DNA of 64,000 nt, taken from NCBI GenBank assembly GCA_019096155.1, contig JAHCVI010000001.1, positions 1,798,001 through 1,862,000 of the forward strand, written 5' to 3'. Numbering within the stretch: the first letter of the stretch is position 1; every line of letters starts with the position of its first letter. Below are positions 12,020 to 24,016 of this stretch, one piece after another. The notes under the pieces are model-generated. The model was not told the DNA's origin and did not search any database. It was given only the letters and a program-made list of their open reading frames with translations. Source of the stretch: Staphylotrichum longicolle (taxonomy: Eukaryota > Ascomycota > Sordariomycetes > Sordariales > Chaetomiaceae). The position numbers and the translations under genes are program-made.

Positions 12020-13468
12020 CGGAGAGGCTTTTGGAGAGGGAGGCTCAGGGGCTGAGGAGCGCGAGCGTCGCCGCTTAGGCTTCGCTCCCTCATCTTCTCT
12101 CCTCTCCTTTCGATTCTCTTCCGGCTCGGTCTGCTCTGTCGGCCGTCCGATGCGCCTGTTGCTGCTGCTGCCTCGGAGAGCTCACCTGACCCCGTCTGTC
12201 TTGCCTGTCTCTCCCTATATATTGTATTGTGTTTATAAGACCTAAAGACGTGAGAACACGTTCGTTGGAGCGAGCGGGCAGCAACTATGGGGCGCTTTGT
12301 CTTGATGAAGCGATTTTTATGTGGTTCCAATGTTGGATCACAGGCGGATGAAGTGCTTTTTTTGCTTTCGTGCTCGTGCTTCTGGAAAGGAAGTGAACGA
12401 TGGGGATCTTACATGGTGCTGCTGTGGAGATCCTCTTGGACAAAACCATTGTTTGGAAAGACGAGCAACAAAAAGAAATTCAAGTTTCTTTGGCTGGCCT
12501 TCTCAGGTTGAGAGGCCCACGTTGCCATAATTTTTGTGTTCCTGTGCAGAGTGCCCCTGAATCTGGATCAAGGTGAACACCGGACATTGCATGTTTCTGC
12601 TTCTCGTATCAAGTTGCCTTTCTAAAAGTAATATTTTCAAGTTTCCAACTTACAGCCGAAAGGGAACAAGCTCCCGGCGTCATCATCACTCACCCGAGTT
12701 CTCGGTTTCTCGTCAGCTGTTTTGAGAGGTCTCCCTTCCTGACCTGGTGAGCCTGAACATGGGTGCTGCCCCAGACACTGCACCGCCGCTTTTTGCTGCC
12801 CCTTGCAAGACACGGTCCCAGCCAATCCTCTCAGAAGTGGCCCCCAAGTGCAACCCCCGCGCCACATTATGTAGCCCCACAGGAACGGAGCCGGAGTGAA
12901 ACCAATTGCTCCGCCGGAGCAGGAGCAATTGGACTCTCCGGTTCCCAACTTCGGTTCGTGTGCGTGTAAGTCGCCGCAGCAAGCAATGCCTCTGGATATC
13001 CCGGTACGTGAACGACCAGTGGGAATTTTAGCCTAGCCGCAAGAGACCCGTGCAGGGAGCTGAGAGCTGGATGACGACGACTTTCTCTTCTTTTTTTGTC
13101 TTTCTCATATTGCATGCCCTTAGACGATTGTCTGTAAGGCTGACCAGCGAGGATTGCGTAGAAGAGGAGGAGGCATACATACATACATAACATACATACC
13201 CGGTGAGACGGAAGAGTCGGACTTTGACAACCTTGCTTCCTTCTCGGTTCTTGCGGCTGATTGCACGGCTTTTGTTCTTTCTTTTTCGTATTCAAGTGGC
13301 CCATCGGAGTTCGATTCCCTTTTCAAGCTTTGTTGCTTGGGGCCCTTGACGTTTTGAGCGTCCGCCTCCGCTCCGGCTTGTGAGAGGACCCATTCATACA
13401 CACACACACACCAGCTCATGCAGCACGCTGGCTAGCGTGGGTAGCGTGTCATATCAGAGGCAGGCAGC
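12020..13468. other. Intergenic region ALAS / zinc-cluster gene
   Basis: About 1.45 kb with no recognisable gene; it holds the ALAS 3' end and the promoter of the downstream regulator. It includes a (CATA)n-type microsatellite near 13,172-13,198 and a short (CA)n run near 13,397-13,411, just upstream of the next ATG. Confidence 0.5.
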
Positions 13469-16068
13469 ATGGAGACTGTGGAGGGGTCAGCTGGCGCAGG
13501 AAAGAAGATTCTCAAGGGCCCGAGGGCATGCTCTACTTGCGCGAGGGCAAAGAGCAGGTGTATTCCAGGGCCTGCGAGGCAGGAGAAGTGTGAAAGGTCA
13601 GTTTATGGTTTCTCCATATATTATTATTCTTTGTCTATCCTGGAGGTGTGGAACACCCTATTCCCCACCGAGGCAAACAAGGGGGGCACTCTCAGTACCG
13701 ACGGGACGTTTGTAGAGTCCGCTCGCCGGTCTCTTCTCCCTTTTCACTGCCCACTGGATTCCTTCTCTAAGCGCACAATAGCTGACCCAGCCCCAAGATG
13801 TCACCGTTTGCGGAAGCCATGCTCCTCCCAGACCCCGGCTCCTCCGCGCAAGCGCAAGGAGCCGAAGCCCACCCGGGTATCCGAACTCGAGCGGCGGCTT
13901 GAGGACCTCACGGCCCGGATGGAGTCTGTGCAGCGGGCCGGGCAAGCAGCGGTGCCGAGTCCGCCAGAGTCGGATCACTTTGTCCCTCATGCGTATCCCC
14001 CATTAGCCCCCGACGATCCTCCGCACCCACGAAACATTTCCGGGACAGCGGCGCCTATACCCACGTTCGGCCCAGACTCGCCTTTTGGTCACATCTTCCC
14101 TTCACGATCCATCTTCGATGGCCCTTCCGAACATGACCCGCCCATCAGCAACCGCCGACTCCTGCCAGCAACCATCAGCACGTCGTCCTCAACACCCCCT
14201 GGACCGACACCCTCGCAGCCCACGACAACCGTGTCGACAAACTCTTCCCCGTATCAGCTCTCCTCCTCACAATCCGACCCCCAACGAAGCCCTCCATGGC
14301 CCGAAGGCGACGAGGCCGAGACGCTGCTCGGCGTGTACCGCAAGCACATGGCCCATCTGTTCCCCTTCGCTGTCGTTCCGCCGCACTTGACGTCGGCCCA
14401 GATGCGGGAGCAGCGGCCGCTGTTCTGGAAGGCCATCATGATGGAGGCGCACCTCTTCGACGGGCCGCGGCAGGTGGCGCTGGGCAACGAGCTGCTGAGG
14501 GAGATCTCCGAGGCGGCGTTTATGAAGCCGCAGAAGAATCTGGATCTGTTGCAGGGGCTGCAGATGCTGATTGCCTGGTTGGTGGCCCTCTCCTCGGTTG
14601 GCGTGTGTTGCTGAAGAGGAGGTTGTAAATGATGTTGACTGTGGTTGCCTTGGGGGCGCTGCTTTAGGTACCATTATAACCTCAACAACTTCCAGATGGT
14701 CAACCTCCTGTTTTTGGCGCGCTCAATCACGACCAGTCTGGGCTTTGCCGAGCCCAAAGGCCCTCCGAGCCAGGCGGCTGGATACGACTCCGAGTCGCTG
14801 GAGCAGATGCGTGCCTTTGTCGGGACGTACTACCTGGTGACCATGCAAGTGTTCTGTTGCTGCTCTCGCTGAGAGAGCCCCTGAGCTGACCAAGTTGCAG
14901 AACCTTCACAACCAACAAGAGGCCCGATGCTCTTATGAACACGTCGTACTTGGCGACATGCTGCCGGGCGCTCCATGGCCAGATGGAGTATCCCACGGAT
15001 GAACTGGTCGTCCACCTCGTCCGTGCACAACAGCTCTCCCAGAGCATCTCGCAAGGATTCGCCCGCCGCAAGGCTGGCTACAACGAGAGCCAGATGTCGC
15101 AAGCGGCGTTCATCCAGGGCCTGCAAGACCGCATTCAGGGATTCGCTGCCGACCTGCCACCACACATCAGGACCAACCGTAAGCTTTCGTTTTGCCCGGT
15201 GTATGAGTGGTGACTAACAGATACTGATAGCGTCGTTGACGGGCCACCTCCACGTCGCGGAAATTCTCGTCTACGAGAACAGGCTGGAGGAGCTCTCTCG
15301 TTGCGAAGTCTCCTGTTGTCCTGGTAATCAACAAGGTGCGATGGCGTCCAGTCCTGAGTCTGTCAATGAGACGACGCCGGAACATGTCAGAATGTTGTGG
15401 GCGTGTGCGCGTGTGGTGCGCACCTTCTTGACTAACCGGTTCGCGAGGGAGGCGGGTGATTATCCGCGCTTCATCCGCCTGTCGTCGTTCGACCTGACCT
15501 ATGTCTTCTTGACCATGCTCAAGATGGTGACCTTGCAAGTTCCCGGCTGGGACTTGGCACGGGTACGAGAGGAGCTGCACTTTGATGGTAGGAGCATACA
15601 TTCCCACGCCCGCCGATCGAGCCCGTCAATGCTGATGATGTGTGCGTGACAGAGTTCGTGACTCGGTTGGTGAAGCACATGGAGCATACCTCGGCAAGAC
15701 GCAAGAGGAAGAGCAAGGAGGGCGTGCCCAGCAGCCGAACCAGCAACCACGAGAGCAAGGGGCCGGAAAATGAGGCTGGGGATATGTTCACAAAGCTGGC
15801 GGGGAAGATCCGTTTTATGAAGGACCATCTTCATGCCAACGGGTTTGACAGTGCCTACGCGACATCGCAGGTAGCTCGGGTCACAGACCCGGCGCCCATG
15901 ACGCTGGCCGACGCGACGCAGGACCTGTTACAGGATCTGGGCGGTGGCCTTTGGCAGGACCTCACGACAGGCACGTCTGAGTGGGATCTGCTGTTTGTGG
16001 ACGAGGCGGTCGACTGGGCGGCCGTGTTCAGCGATTACAATATGACCGATTCGGGATACGTAGCATAA
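13469..16068 (+). CDS. Zn2Cys6 (binuclear zinc cluster) transcription factor
   Basis: Six exons: 13469-13596, 13798-14577, 14668-14844, 14901-15178, 15231-15587 and 15653-16068. They sum to 2,136 nt, or 711 residues. The N-terminus has the fungal zinc cluster CSTCARAKSRC...KCERCHRLRKPC, with its six cysteines split by intron 1 between the fourth and fifth. A basic linker (PPRKRKEPKPTR) and a short coiled coil (VSELERRLEDLTARMESV) follow, then a Pro/Ser-rich linker. The helical middle region begins near ETLLGVYRKHMAHLFPF and contains NNFQMVNLLFLA and TTNKRPDALMNTSYLATCC. Intron 3 (14845-14900) begins with GC (gcaagt) and is needed to keep frame. The protein should be a nuclear DNA-binding regulator; target genes cannot be told from sequence. 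I do not recognise a named orthologue. Confidence 0.9.
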
Positions 16069-16773
16069 GGAATAAGCAGAGATCACGTCGTATAATGTTG
16101 TTTGGTGCGTTCGAGACTGCATCTTTTTTGCTTGGGTTCTGAGGTTGCCGAGGCGATGGATTCTTGCATCAAACAGCGGAATCCGGAGGAATTGATATCG
16201 TCTCACCATGCTTTCTGCCTCGACGGCGCTGTACAAATGGCAGGCACATGGCCGCATATGCTGGCTCTTGATCGTGGGCTCTTGCCCTTTCTCGGGCGGT
16301 GGAAAGCGCTGAGACACAATCGGGTAGGAACGAGCCGGAAGGCCGATGGTCGGCGCGGCCCGTAAACGCGGGATTTTACGGGGCGTTCAACCACGCAAAA
16401 AAGGACCTGACCAAAACAATAGGCTTCTAGTGTGTGCGATAAATAAGCTGTTCGTCTGCGACTTCAACATCTTATGACCCTTGGATCAGTCGTGGGTGGT
16501 ACGATGTCTGTTGAACTTGGTCAGGTTTAAGTGGTGACTTGCAAACGCCAAGTTTTTGGACGTGGAGAAAATTCCATAGCAGGAGGAGAAAGTAAAGCTG
16601 AGGGGTGACTTGTTGCTTGAAACTAGCAGCTGAAACCCCCCCACATCGCAACAGAAAAAGTTCAACTTTCTTTGACCCCTCCCCCGCAATCACTCATTGC
16701 TTGTGTTTTGAGGTATTGACACAATCAACAAAAACACACTGTACGCGATTGCAAAAGATAGAAGCCAGCAAAG
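16069..16773. other. Intergenic region zinc-cluster gene / ADE13
   Basis: About 700 bases with no supportable gene. It carries the terminator of the regulator and the promoter of adenylosuccinate lyase. No repeat or RNA gene was seen. Confidence 0.5.
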
Positions 16774-19392
16774 ATGTCGAGCTACGACAAGTACCAGGCA
16801 GGTCTCCAATTGCAACTTCAATGAAAGAGGAGGTTTCATAGCTCCCACCGACCGAGTCACCCTCTCCCTCGTCGCCGTTCCCCAGACCACACAGACCAAA
16901 GATTGCTGACCATGACCTAGACCCCTCTCAGCACGAGGTATGCCTCGCAGGAGATGATGACCATCTTCTCGGCCCGCGAGCGTGCCAGCACCTGGCGTCA
17001 GCTCTGGGTCTGGCTTGCCGAGGCTGAGAAGGAGCTCGGACTGCCCATCCCGGACGAGGCCCTCGACCAGATGCGTGCCAATGTGGTTGTCACCGACAAG
17101 GCCTTCTCCGTTGCTAGGGACTACGAGGCCAAGTTCAGGGTTTGTTGCCATTCACTCAATTTCTCCATTGAGTCGAGACGGACAAGTAACTGACAGTGGC
17201 TCACAGCATGATGTCATGGCTCACGTCCATGCCTACGGCGAGGTATGATACAAAACCACCAACCAACGCATTGGTTTACCGGGTTATAGTCTTGTGCTAT
17301 CTGGTCATGTTAAGTGAGCTGACGGAGACATTACCTAGGACGCCCCTGCTGCCGCTGGTCATATCCACCTTGGTGTAAGTGAACTTTTCGATTACGCTGC
17401 TTCCGCCGCTGGCTGCGGACTTGAACCCTTTCAGAGCCCTCTCCAAGACAACACGAATTATCACTAACTTGATATCAGGCGACCAGCTGCTATGGTGAGT
17501 CTCAATTTGGGTTCTGTGCAAGATCCTGGACCGCATCACATTCCGCTTGCACTCTTCGTGGTAGGCGACGCCTGACACAGCTTCAGTCACCGACAACGCC
17601 GACCTGATCTTCCAGCAGCGTGCCTTGGACCTCATTCTTCCTAAGCTGGCCAAGGTTATCAAGAACCTCCAGGAGTTTGCGCTCAAGTACAAGGATATGC
17701 CCACCCTGGGCTTCACCCACTACCAGCCGGTACGAAGACAACTCCATTACGAGCCCAACCTCTCTTGCTAACGTTTAGTGCAGGCCCAGCTCATCACTGT
17801 CGGTACGGGGCACGGTCTATCTTTGATTCTTTGCGACGGTTGCTAACTGGAGCCTAGGCAAGCGCGCCGCGCAGTGGATCCAGGAGCTCATGATGGATCT
17901 GGAGGACATCGAGACTGTGCGCGAGAAGCTCCAGTTCAGAGGCGCCCAGGGTACCACTGGCTCGCAGGCCACCTTCCTCGAACTCTTCGAGGGTGACGCC
18001 CACAAGATCGTCCAACTCAATGAGGTAAGGATCAGACCGTAAAATTCCAAAATGGCGCTCACCAACTGACGATGCCTTTAGATTCTCTGCAAGAAGGCTG
18101 GGTTCCCCTCTGCCTACGCCATTTCCACTCAGACCTACACCAGAAAGGTTTGACCCCTAGAGTCCCCTAACCTTAGCTACACGCTGACACCGTGTAGGTC
18201 GATCTTCGGGTCGCCAATGCCGTCTGCGCCCTTGGCGCCACTGCTGAGCGCATTTGCTCCGACATCCGCCACCTGGCGAACCTGAAGGAGATGGAGGAGC
18301 CGTTTGAGAAGAGCCAGATTGTGAGCTTGTCCGATTGTTACATAGTTCCGGTCCTCTTGCTAACCATTACTAGGGAAGCTCAGCCATGGCTTACAAGGTG
18401 GGAACACACTGCTGACTAACTGGTTGTAGAAGAGTAACGCTGACTATTGCGCAGAGGAACCCCATGCGGTCTGAGCGTATCACTGCCCTCGGCCGCAAGC
18501 TTGCCCGTCTCCCTGCCAACTTCACGGCCACTTTTGAGACACAGTGGTTCGAGAGAACGTGAGTAATACTTGATTGTCTTGTTACGTGCTGCGTGCTGAC
18601 TCCCCGTCACAGCCTCGATGACAGTCAGTCACCCCTGTCGGCACCAGATTCCTCTCCGTCTCCGGATCGCCTTTCTTGACTACCAAAGCTTTCATGCTGA
18701 CCAAGACAGGTGCCATTCGTCGCATGGACATTCCTGAGATGGTTAGTATTCTTGACTTACTGCTTGAAATTACCATGCTGACTGCTTGTAGTTCCTGCTG
18801 GCCGACTCCATCCTCCTCGCCCTGGACAATGTGACCAACGGTCTGGTCATCTACCCGAATGTCATCCGGTCGCGTATTGACCAGGAGCTTCCGTTCAGTA
18901 TGTTGCCGGGAAGCTTTATTTCTCTCCTTACTTTGATACTGACGCATTTGTACCAGTGGCTACTGAGTCGATTCTGATGAAGCTCGCCACCCATGGCGTC
19001 TCCCGCCAGGATGCCCACGAGGAGATCCGCGTTCTGGTATGCCACCCACAGTCCCCTGTGTCCCGAGAGGAAAACTAACAGAGACAGTCCCACCAAGCCA
19101 GCGATGTCGTGAAGCAGCAGGGCGGCCGTAACGACCTCCTTGAGCGGGTCAAGAAGACCGAGTTCTTCAAGGTAAGTCTCCAGACGTGGCAGGTAGAAAT
19201 CGTGAGTAAGCATGCTAAGATATTCATCTTCAGCCCGTCTGGAACGACATTGACAGCCTGGTTGACCCCAAGCTGTTCATTGGCAACTGCCCCAAGATTG
19301 TCGACGACTACTGCAACGGCGAGGTGGCGCAGAAGCTGGCCAAGTACAAGGAGTCCCTTGACAAGGCCTCGACGGCTCAGCTCTCGATCTAA
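16774..19392 (+). CDS. ADE13: Adenylosuccinate lyase, 18 exons
   Basis: Fumarase/aspartase-superfamily enzyme acting twice in purine synthesis (SAICAR to AICAR, and adenylosuccinate to AMP), cytosolic homotetramer. The exons I derive are 16774-16797, 16921-17139, 17207-17242, 17339-17374, 17479-17494, 17587-17729, 17784-17802, 17858-18024, 18082-18147, 18198-18320, 18374-18397, 18455-18558, 18613-18623, 18710-18741, 18792-18898, 18958-19036, 19088-19171 and 19234-19392. They total 1,449 nt, exactly 482 residues, the same length as yeast Ade13. Motifs include TPLSTRYASQEM, HDVMAHVHAYGE, GFTHYQPAQL, RGAQGTTGSQA and the family signature SSAMAYKRNPMRSE, which is split by an intron. Intron 1 appears to start with GC (gcaggt). 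Exons 5, 7 and 13 are only 16, 19 and 11 nt. No frame break is present. Confidence 0.96.
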
Positions 19393-20275
19393 GACGGCCG
19401 CATCATGTCATTGCGAATCCGATGATAGCAGGGCCACACGCGGAAGCTTGATACATTGCATCTATAGGAAAAGGATACAAAAAAAGGACATGTACGGACA
19501 GAGCACAGGCATATTTGAGGACTCCTTGTGCCGTTTAGAGGTTGATAGAGCACGCAATAAAGCCCACTTGAAGAGGCTCCGAGAATTGCCAACAACTGTA
19601 GAAGAGGAAAGTCCCAGCCGGTCCCCAGACGCACAAGAGAGAGCAACCCCACAGATTTAGTTCCGAAGCATGCTGCAGGGACTCTGTCGGGAAATAAGCT
19701 GCATGCCGCATCGGACATTTTCGAAGTCGACCTTCCCCCCTTTTCACGATCCGGGACTGGATGGGGAATTTACCCGCTCCTGGTCGGCCGTTACGAGCAT
19801 ATCACTCGACCGCCGCAGATGCAATGATCCCCTGGAGTTGCTCTGAGCGAGTCTGGCTCGTCTTCTTGTTTGGCTGGATAAAACCGAAGCAGCTCTTGCT
19901 TGCTCGAGCGCTCCGACTCTGGACGAAGGGAGGTCTGGGGTGTGACAACGACGGACCGCTTGATATGTCAAGGGACATCAACTGTGAGGAAAGCAAGAAG
20001 GCATGGGGCTTGGCTGGATCCCTAAAGAGAAGTGTGACCGGGTGAAAATAATATGAACCTATAACAGCTCATATCGACACCAGCAGGATGTGGGAGGGCG
20101 AAAGAAGAGGTGCAAGGAAGGGGGGTACAGGGCGCCGAGGTTCGTCTGCTCTTCATATAAGACAACGTTGACAAGGTATGGTCAACACTCTCGGGTGTTC
20201 GTTTCTTGAGAATAACCCCTAAATCCGCGTAACACTTCCCCTTCTCTTCTCCAAGCCGTTGCTCGCCCCCAAACG
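19393..20275. other. Intergenic region ADE13 / GH30 gene
   Basis: About 880 bases with no supportable gene. It contains the presumed promoter of the secreted glycosidase; no carbon-catabolite or xylanase-regulator site was assigned with confidence. Confidence 0.5.
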
Positions 20276-21847
20276 ATGCGCGTCACCAGAACGGTCCTCG
20301 CGGCTGTGGCCGCGGCCGCAGTCAGCGGCGCAACCGCAGCCCCCGACGCTACCGCCCTCGAGACGCGGCAAGGGGCCAACACCATCACGGTCGACCTGTC
20401 CAAGACGCATCAGCGGATGGACGGGTTCGGTTTCAGCCTGGCGTTCCAGCGGGCCAACCTGATCACCAACATGTCGGACAAGACCAAGCAGCGGGAGCTG
20501 CTAGACCTGCTGCTCAACCGCACGACGGGGGCCGGGTTCAGCATCATCCGCAACGGCATCGGGTCGACGCCCAACAGCAACTCGGACTACATGAACACGA
20601 TCGCGCCGACGGACCCCGGCGGGCCCAAGGCCGAGCCCAAGTACCAGTGGGACGGCAAGGACAGCGGGCAGCTGTGGGTGTCGCAGCAGGCGGTGAATTC
20701 GTACGGGGTCAAGACGATTTATGCGAGTAAGGAAGGGAATTCCGAAGGGGGGGCTGGGGCTTTTTTTTTCTGGGTTTTACACACACTTGACTGACGACCC
20801 CTTCCTCGACACACAGACGCCTGGAGCGCGCCGGGTTACATGAAGACCAACGGACGCGACACCAACGGCGGCAACCTGTGCGGCGTGTCGGGCGCCAGCT
20901 GCTCGAGCGGCGACTGGAAGCAGGCGTACGCCAACTACCTGGTGGCATACGTCAAGTTCTACGCCGCGGCCGGGGTCAACATCACGCACCTGGGGTTCCT
21001 CAACGAGCCCGACTACAGCACGAGCTACGCGTCGATGCAGTCCAGCGGCAACCAGGCGGCCGAGTTCATCAAGGTGCTGCACCCGACGCTCGAGGCGGCC
21101 GGGCTGGGCGGGCAGGTGGGCATCGCGTGCTGCGACTCGATGGGCTGGAGCAACCAGGCCGGCATGGTCGGGCAGATGCGCAGCGCCGGGGCCGAGGGCA
21201 TGCTCAAGGCGGTCACGTCGCACACGTACACGGGGGGCGCGGCGGGGGCGATGAACGCGCGGCCGCCCGTGTGGATGTCGGAGCAGTGCGACCTGAACGG
21301 GCAGTGGTCGACGGCGTGGTACGGCAACGGCGGGGCGGGCGAGGGCCTGACGTGGGCCAACAACATCTACTCGGCCGTGGTCAACAGCAACGTGTCGGGC
21401 TACCTGTACTGGGAGGGTGTGCAGTGGCCGAACCCCAACACCAACGAGAAGCTGATCCGGGTGGACAACAGCACCAACTCGTACGAGGTGGCGAAGCGGC
21501 TGTGGGCGTTTGCCAACTGGTCGCGCTACGTGCGGCCGGGCGCCGTCCGGGTCGGGGCGAGCGGCGGCGGGGGCGGCGGCGGGGTGCTGCGCACGGCGGC
21601 GTTCCGGAACGAGGACGGGACCATCGCCGTCATCGCCATCAGCTCGAGCGGGTCGGCGCGAGCGTCAGCGTCAAGCTGTCCGGGACGACGACGGTCAAGG
21701 CGTCGGCGGTGCAGGCGTTTGTGTCGGACAACACGCGGAACTGCGCGAGCACCCCGGCGACGCTGGCGGACGACGGGACGATTTCGGGGTCGGTGGGCGA
21801 GGTCCATCACGACATTCTTCATCTTGCCTGCGGGGGAGGGAGCATAA
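20276..21847 (+). CDS. Secreted GH30-family glycoside hydrolase (xylanase type)
   Basis: Two exons, 20276-20726 and 20817-21847 (intron 20727-20816), sum to 1,482 nt. A signal peptide is evident (MRVTRTVLAAVAAAAVSGATA, then a short propeptide ending near LETRQ). The mature start, VDLSKTHQRMDGFGFSLA, is typical of fungal GH30 enzymes. The catalytic residues of the clan GH-A barrel are visible: acid/base Glu in HLGFLNEPD and nucleophile Glu in WMSEQCDLNGQW. The C-terminal beta domain is the usual GH30 side structure. By family it probably cleaves xylan or glucuronoxylan outside the cell (GH30 subfamily 7-like); the exact substrate cannot be read from sequence. Between about 21,655 and 21,800 the correct protein (ASVSVKLSGTTTVKASAVQAF) lies in another frame. 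It returns at RSITTFFILPAGEGA, so one base and then two bases appear to be missing. Confidence 0.92.
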
Positions 21848-22224
21848 AAGGAGTGCAGTACCTCTTCAGGTATTTCAGGTATCAGTTGTCACCAAGGTTG
21901 AGCTTCATGAGAGTTTGCACAACGCGACGAATTCCCCTCAGTAACTTGTCCTGAAATGAGAAAACAGAGCACGTGTGATGATGAATCTCATCACTAACCC
22001 AGGTTGATAGTTGACAGCTGGGAGTGAATGGGATGAGAGTTAAAGATGCAAAAGATCCGGGCCCACAAATACCGATCTCGGTCTCCACAAACCCCCACGT
22101 TCCGGGTCCGTATCCATCGGCGTATTCTTGTAAACTATCAGATTTCCTCCTCCGTGTTGCTGACGGTCGTTGTTTGACATTTTACATTCTAACCCCCCCT
22201 TTGCCACAAGCACCCGGCTCGTTC
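21848..22224. other. Intergenic region GH30 gene / THI6
   Basis: About 380 bases with no gene, serving as the THI6 promoter and leader. I looked for a thiamine-pyrophosphate riboswitch core and did not find one. Confidence 0.5.
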
Positions 22225-24016
22225 ATGATGGGGCGGCCCAAGGTCGACTACTCGCTGTACCTGGTGACGGACTCGACGCGGGCCATTCTCGGCGACCGAC
22301 CCCTCGTCGACGTCGTCGAGGAGGCCCTCAAGGGCGGCGTCACCATTGTCCAGCTCCGTGAGAAGACGGGCGACACCGGCCATCTGGTCTCGGTGGCAAG
22401 AGAGCTGCTTGAGGTTACGCAGAAGTACAGTGTCCCGCTGCTCATCAATGACCGTGTTGATGTGGCCCTGGCCGTGGGTTGCGATGGCGTACACATCGGC
22501 CAGGATGACATGGGTGAGTGCGCGGTTTACTGCACCACTTGTTGAGACTTGAACTAATTGGCTTCAAAGATCTGGCTACTGCCAGGAAGCTCCTAGGTCC
22601 CGATGCTACCATCGGAGTCACCGTCAGCACCGTGGAGGAGGCCCTCAAGGCCTGTGAGGGCGGCGCCGACTATCTCGGCATCGGCACTGTCTATGCCACC
22701 CCAACGTAGGTCTCCTTTTGATTTACAGGCAGGGGTTTTTGTTCTGGTGACTGACACAGCACAGAAAGACAAACACCAAGGAAATCATTGGCGCCGCTGG
22801 CGTGCGGGACATCTTGGCGAGCATAGCCGACGCTGGCTACTCGACGCAAACCGTGTGCATCGGAGGAATCAACGAGTCCAACCTGCAACGCATCTTCTTC
22901 CAGTGCGCCGCTGAAAAGAAGCCACTCGATGGCGTTGCCGTAGTCAGCGCCGTCATGGCCGCTCAAGACCCGGAAGCTGCTGCGAGGAAGCTTCTCGGGC
23001 TGGTTAGGAGCCACCCGCCCTTCCAGGCCGACATCAGGGGTCAGGGGTCCGACGTTGTTGATGCTCAGTCCGTGGTTGCCCTGGCGCCGTCCGTCATCCA
23101 GAGAGTCCACAGCACCACGCCTCTCTCTCACAACATGACCAATATTGTAAGTAAACCTCGCTCATCACCCGCTTTAGTTTCTTGTCACTAAACCAAATAC
23201 AGGTTGTCCAAAACTTTGCCGCAAATGTGGCACTGGCCGTGGGCGCATCACCCATCATGGCCGGTTACGGAGAAGAAGCAGCCGATCTGTGCAAACTCGG
23301 GGGCGCCCTGGTCATCAACATGGGCTCGGTAGACCCAGCCGGCCTGGTAAACTACATGAAGGCGCTCAAGGCTTACAACGAGGCAGGGCGACCGGTCGTC
23401 TTTGACCCCGTCGGGTATGTTCTCTTGAAATCATGACCTCCTTGAACATGTCGCTGACGATCGTAGCGCGGGCGCCACCACCCTTCGACGTCAGGCTGTC
23501 AAGACGGTCCTGTCGAGTGGCTACCTCGACGTCATCAAGGGAAACGAGGGCGAGATCAAGACGGTCTTTGGCAGCAGCCAGGAGCAGCAGCGCGGCGTCG
23601 ACAGTTCCAACACGCTGGACCCGTCACAGAAGGCCAAGCTGGTGCGGGAGCTCGCGGCGCGGGAGAAGAACGTAGTCGTCATGACGGGCAAGACGGACTT
23701 TGTCAGCGATGGCGTCCGGACCTTTGCCATCGACAACGGGCACGAGTATCTCGGCCTGGTCACGGGAACGGGCTGCACCCTGGGCACGACCATCTCGGCC
23801 GCCATCGCATCGCGCTCAAGCGACAGGCTCAGCTCCGTCATCGCGGCCATCCTCCACTTCGAGATCGCGGCCGAGCTCGCCGCCGCGCGGCCCGAGGTTA
23901 GGGGCCCCGGAACATTTGTCCCAGCCTTCCTGGACGAGCTGTTCTGCATCAGGCAGGCCACGGCGAACAACGACCTGGCTTGGCTGGCCAGGGCAAAGGT
24001 CAGTAGCGTTGAGTAG
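22225..24016 (+). CDS. THI6: Bifunctional thiamine-phosphate synthase / hydroxyethylthiazole kinase
   Basis: Fungal fusion enzyme of thiamine synthesis. The N-terminal half (ThiE type) joins HMP-pyrophosphate to thiazole phosphate; the C-terminal half (ThiM type) phosphorylates hydroxyethylthiazole. Exons are 22225-22513, 22570-22705, 22765-23146, 23203-23414 and 23467-24016, which sum to 522 residues. ThiE motifs are YSLYLVTD, TIVQLREK, INDRVDVALAVGCDGVHIGQDD, YLGIGTVYAT and CIGGI. ThiM motifs are PLSHNMTNIVVQNFAANV, GASPIMAGYGEEA, VFDPVGAGAT, VIKGNEGEI and LVTGTGCTLGTTISA. Two adjacent ATGs (22225, 22228) are equally plausible starts. The reading frame is intact throughout. Confidence 0.96.

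Noticed and set aside
13469..14614. Single-exon reading through the first intron of the zinc-cluster gene
   Set aside because: The frame is open, but it separates the zinc-binding cysteines by 67 extra residues; splicing restores the normal Zn2Cys6 spacing. Retention is kept only as a hypothesis.
20878..21954. 358-residue open frame in another phase of the GH30 gene
   Set aside because: Mostly an Arg/Gly-rich shadow; only its short segment that restores GH30 homology is meaningful, and it is treated as evidence of a frame shift.
21848..22224. Possible TPP riboswitch upstream of THI6
   Set aside because: The conserved thiamine-pyrophosphate riboswitch core (CTGAGA with paired helices) was not found in the leader.
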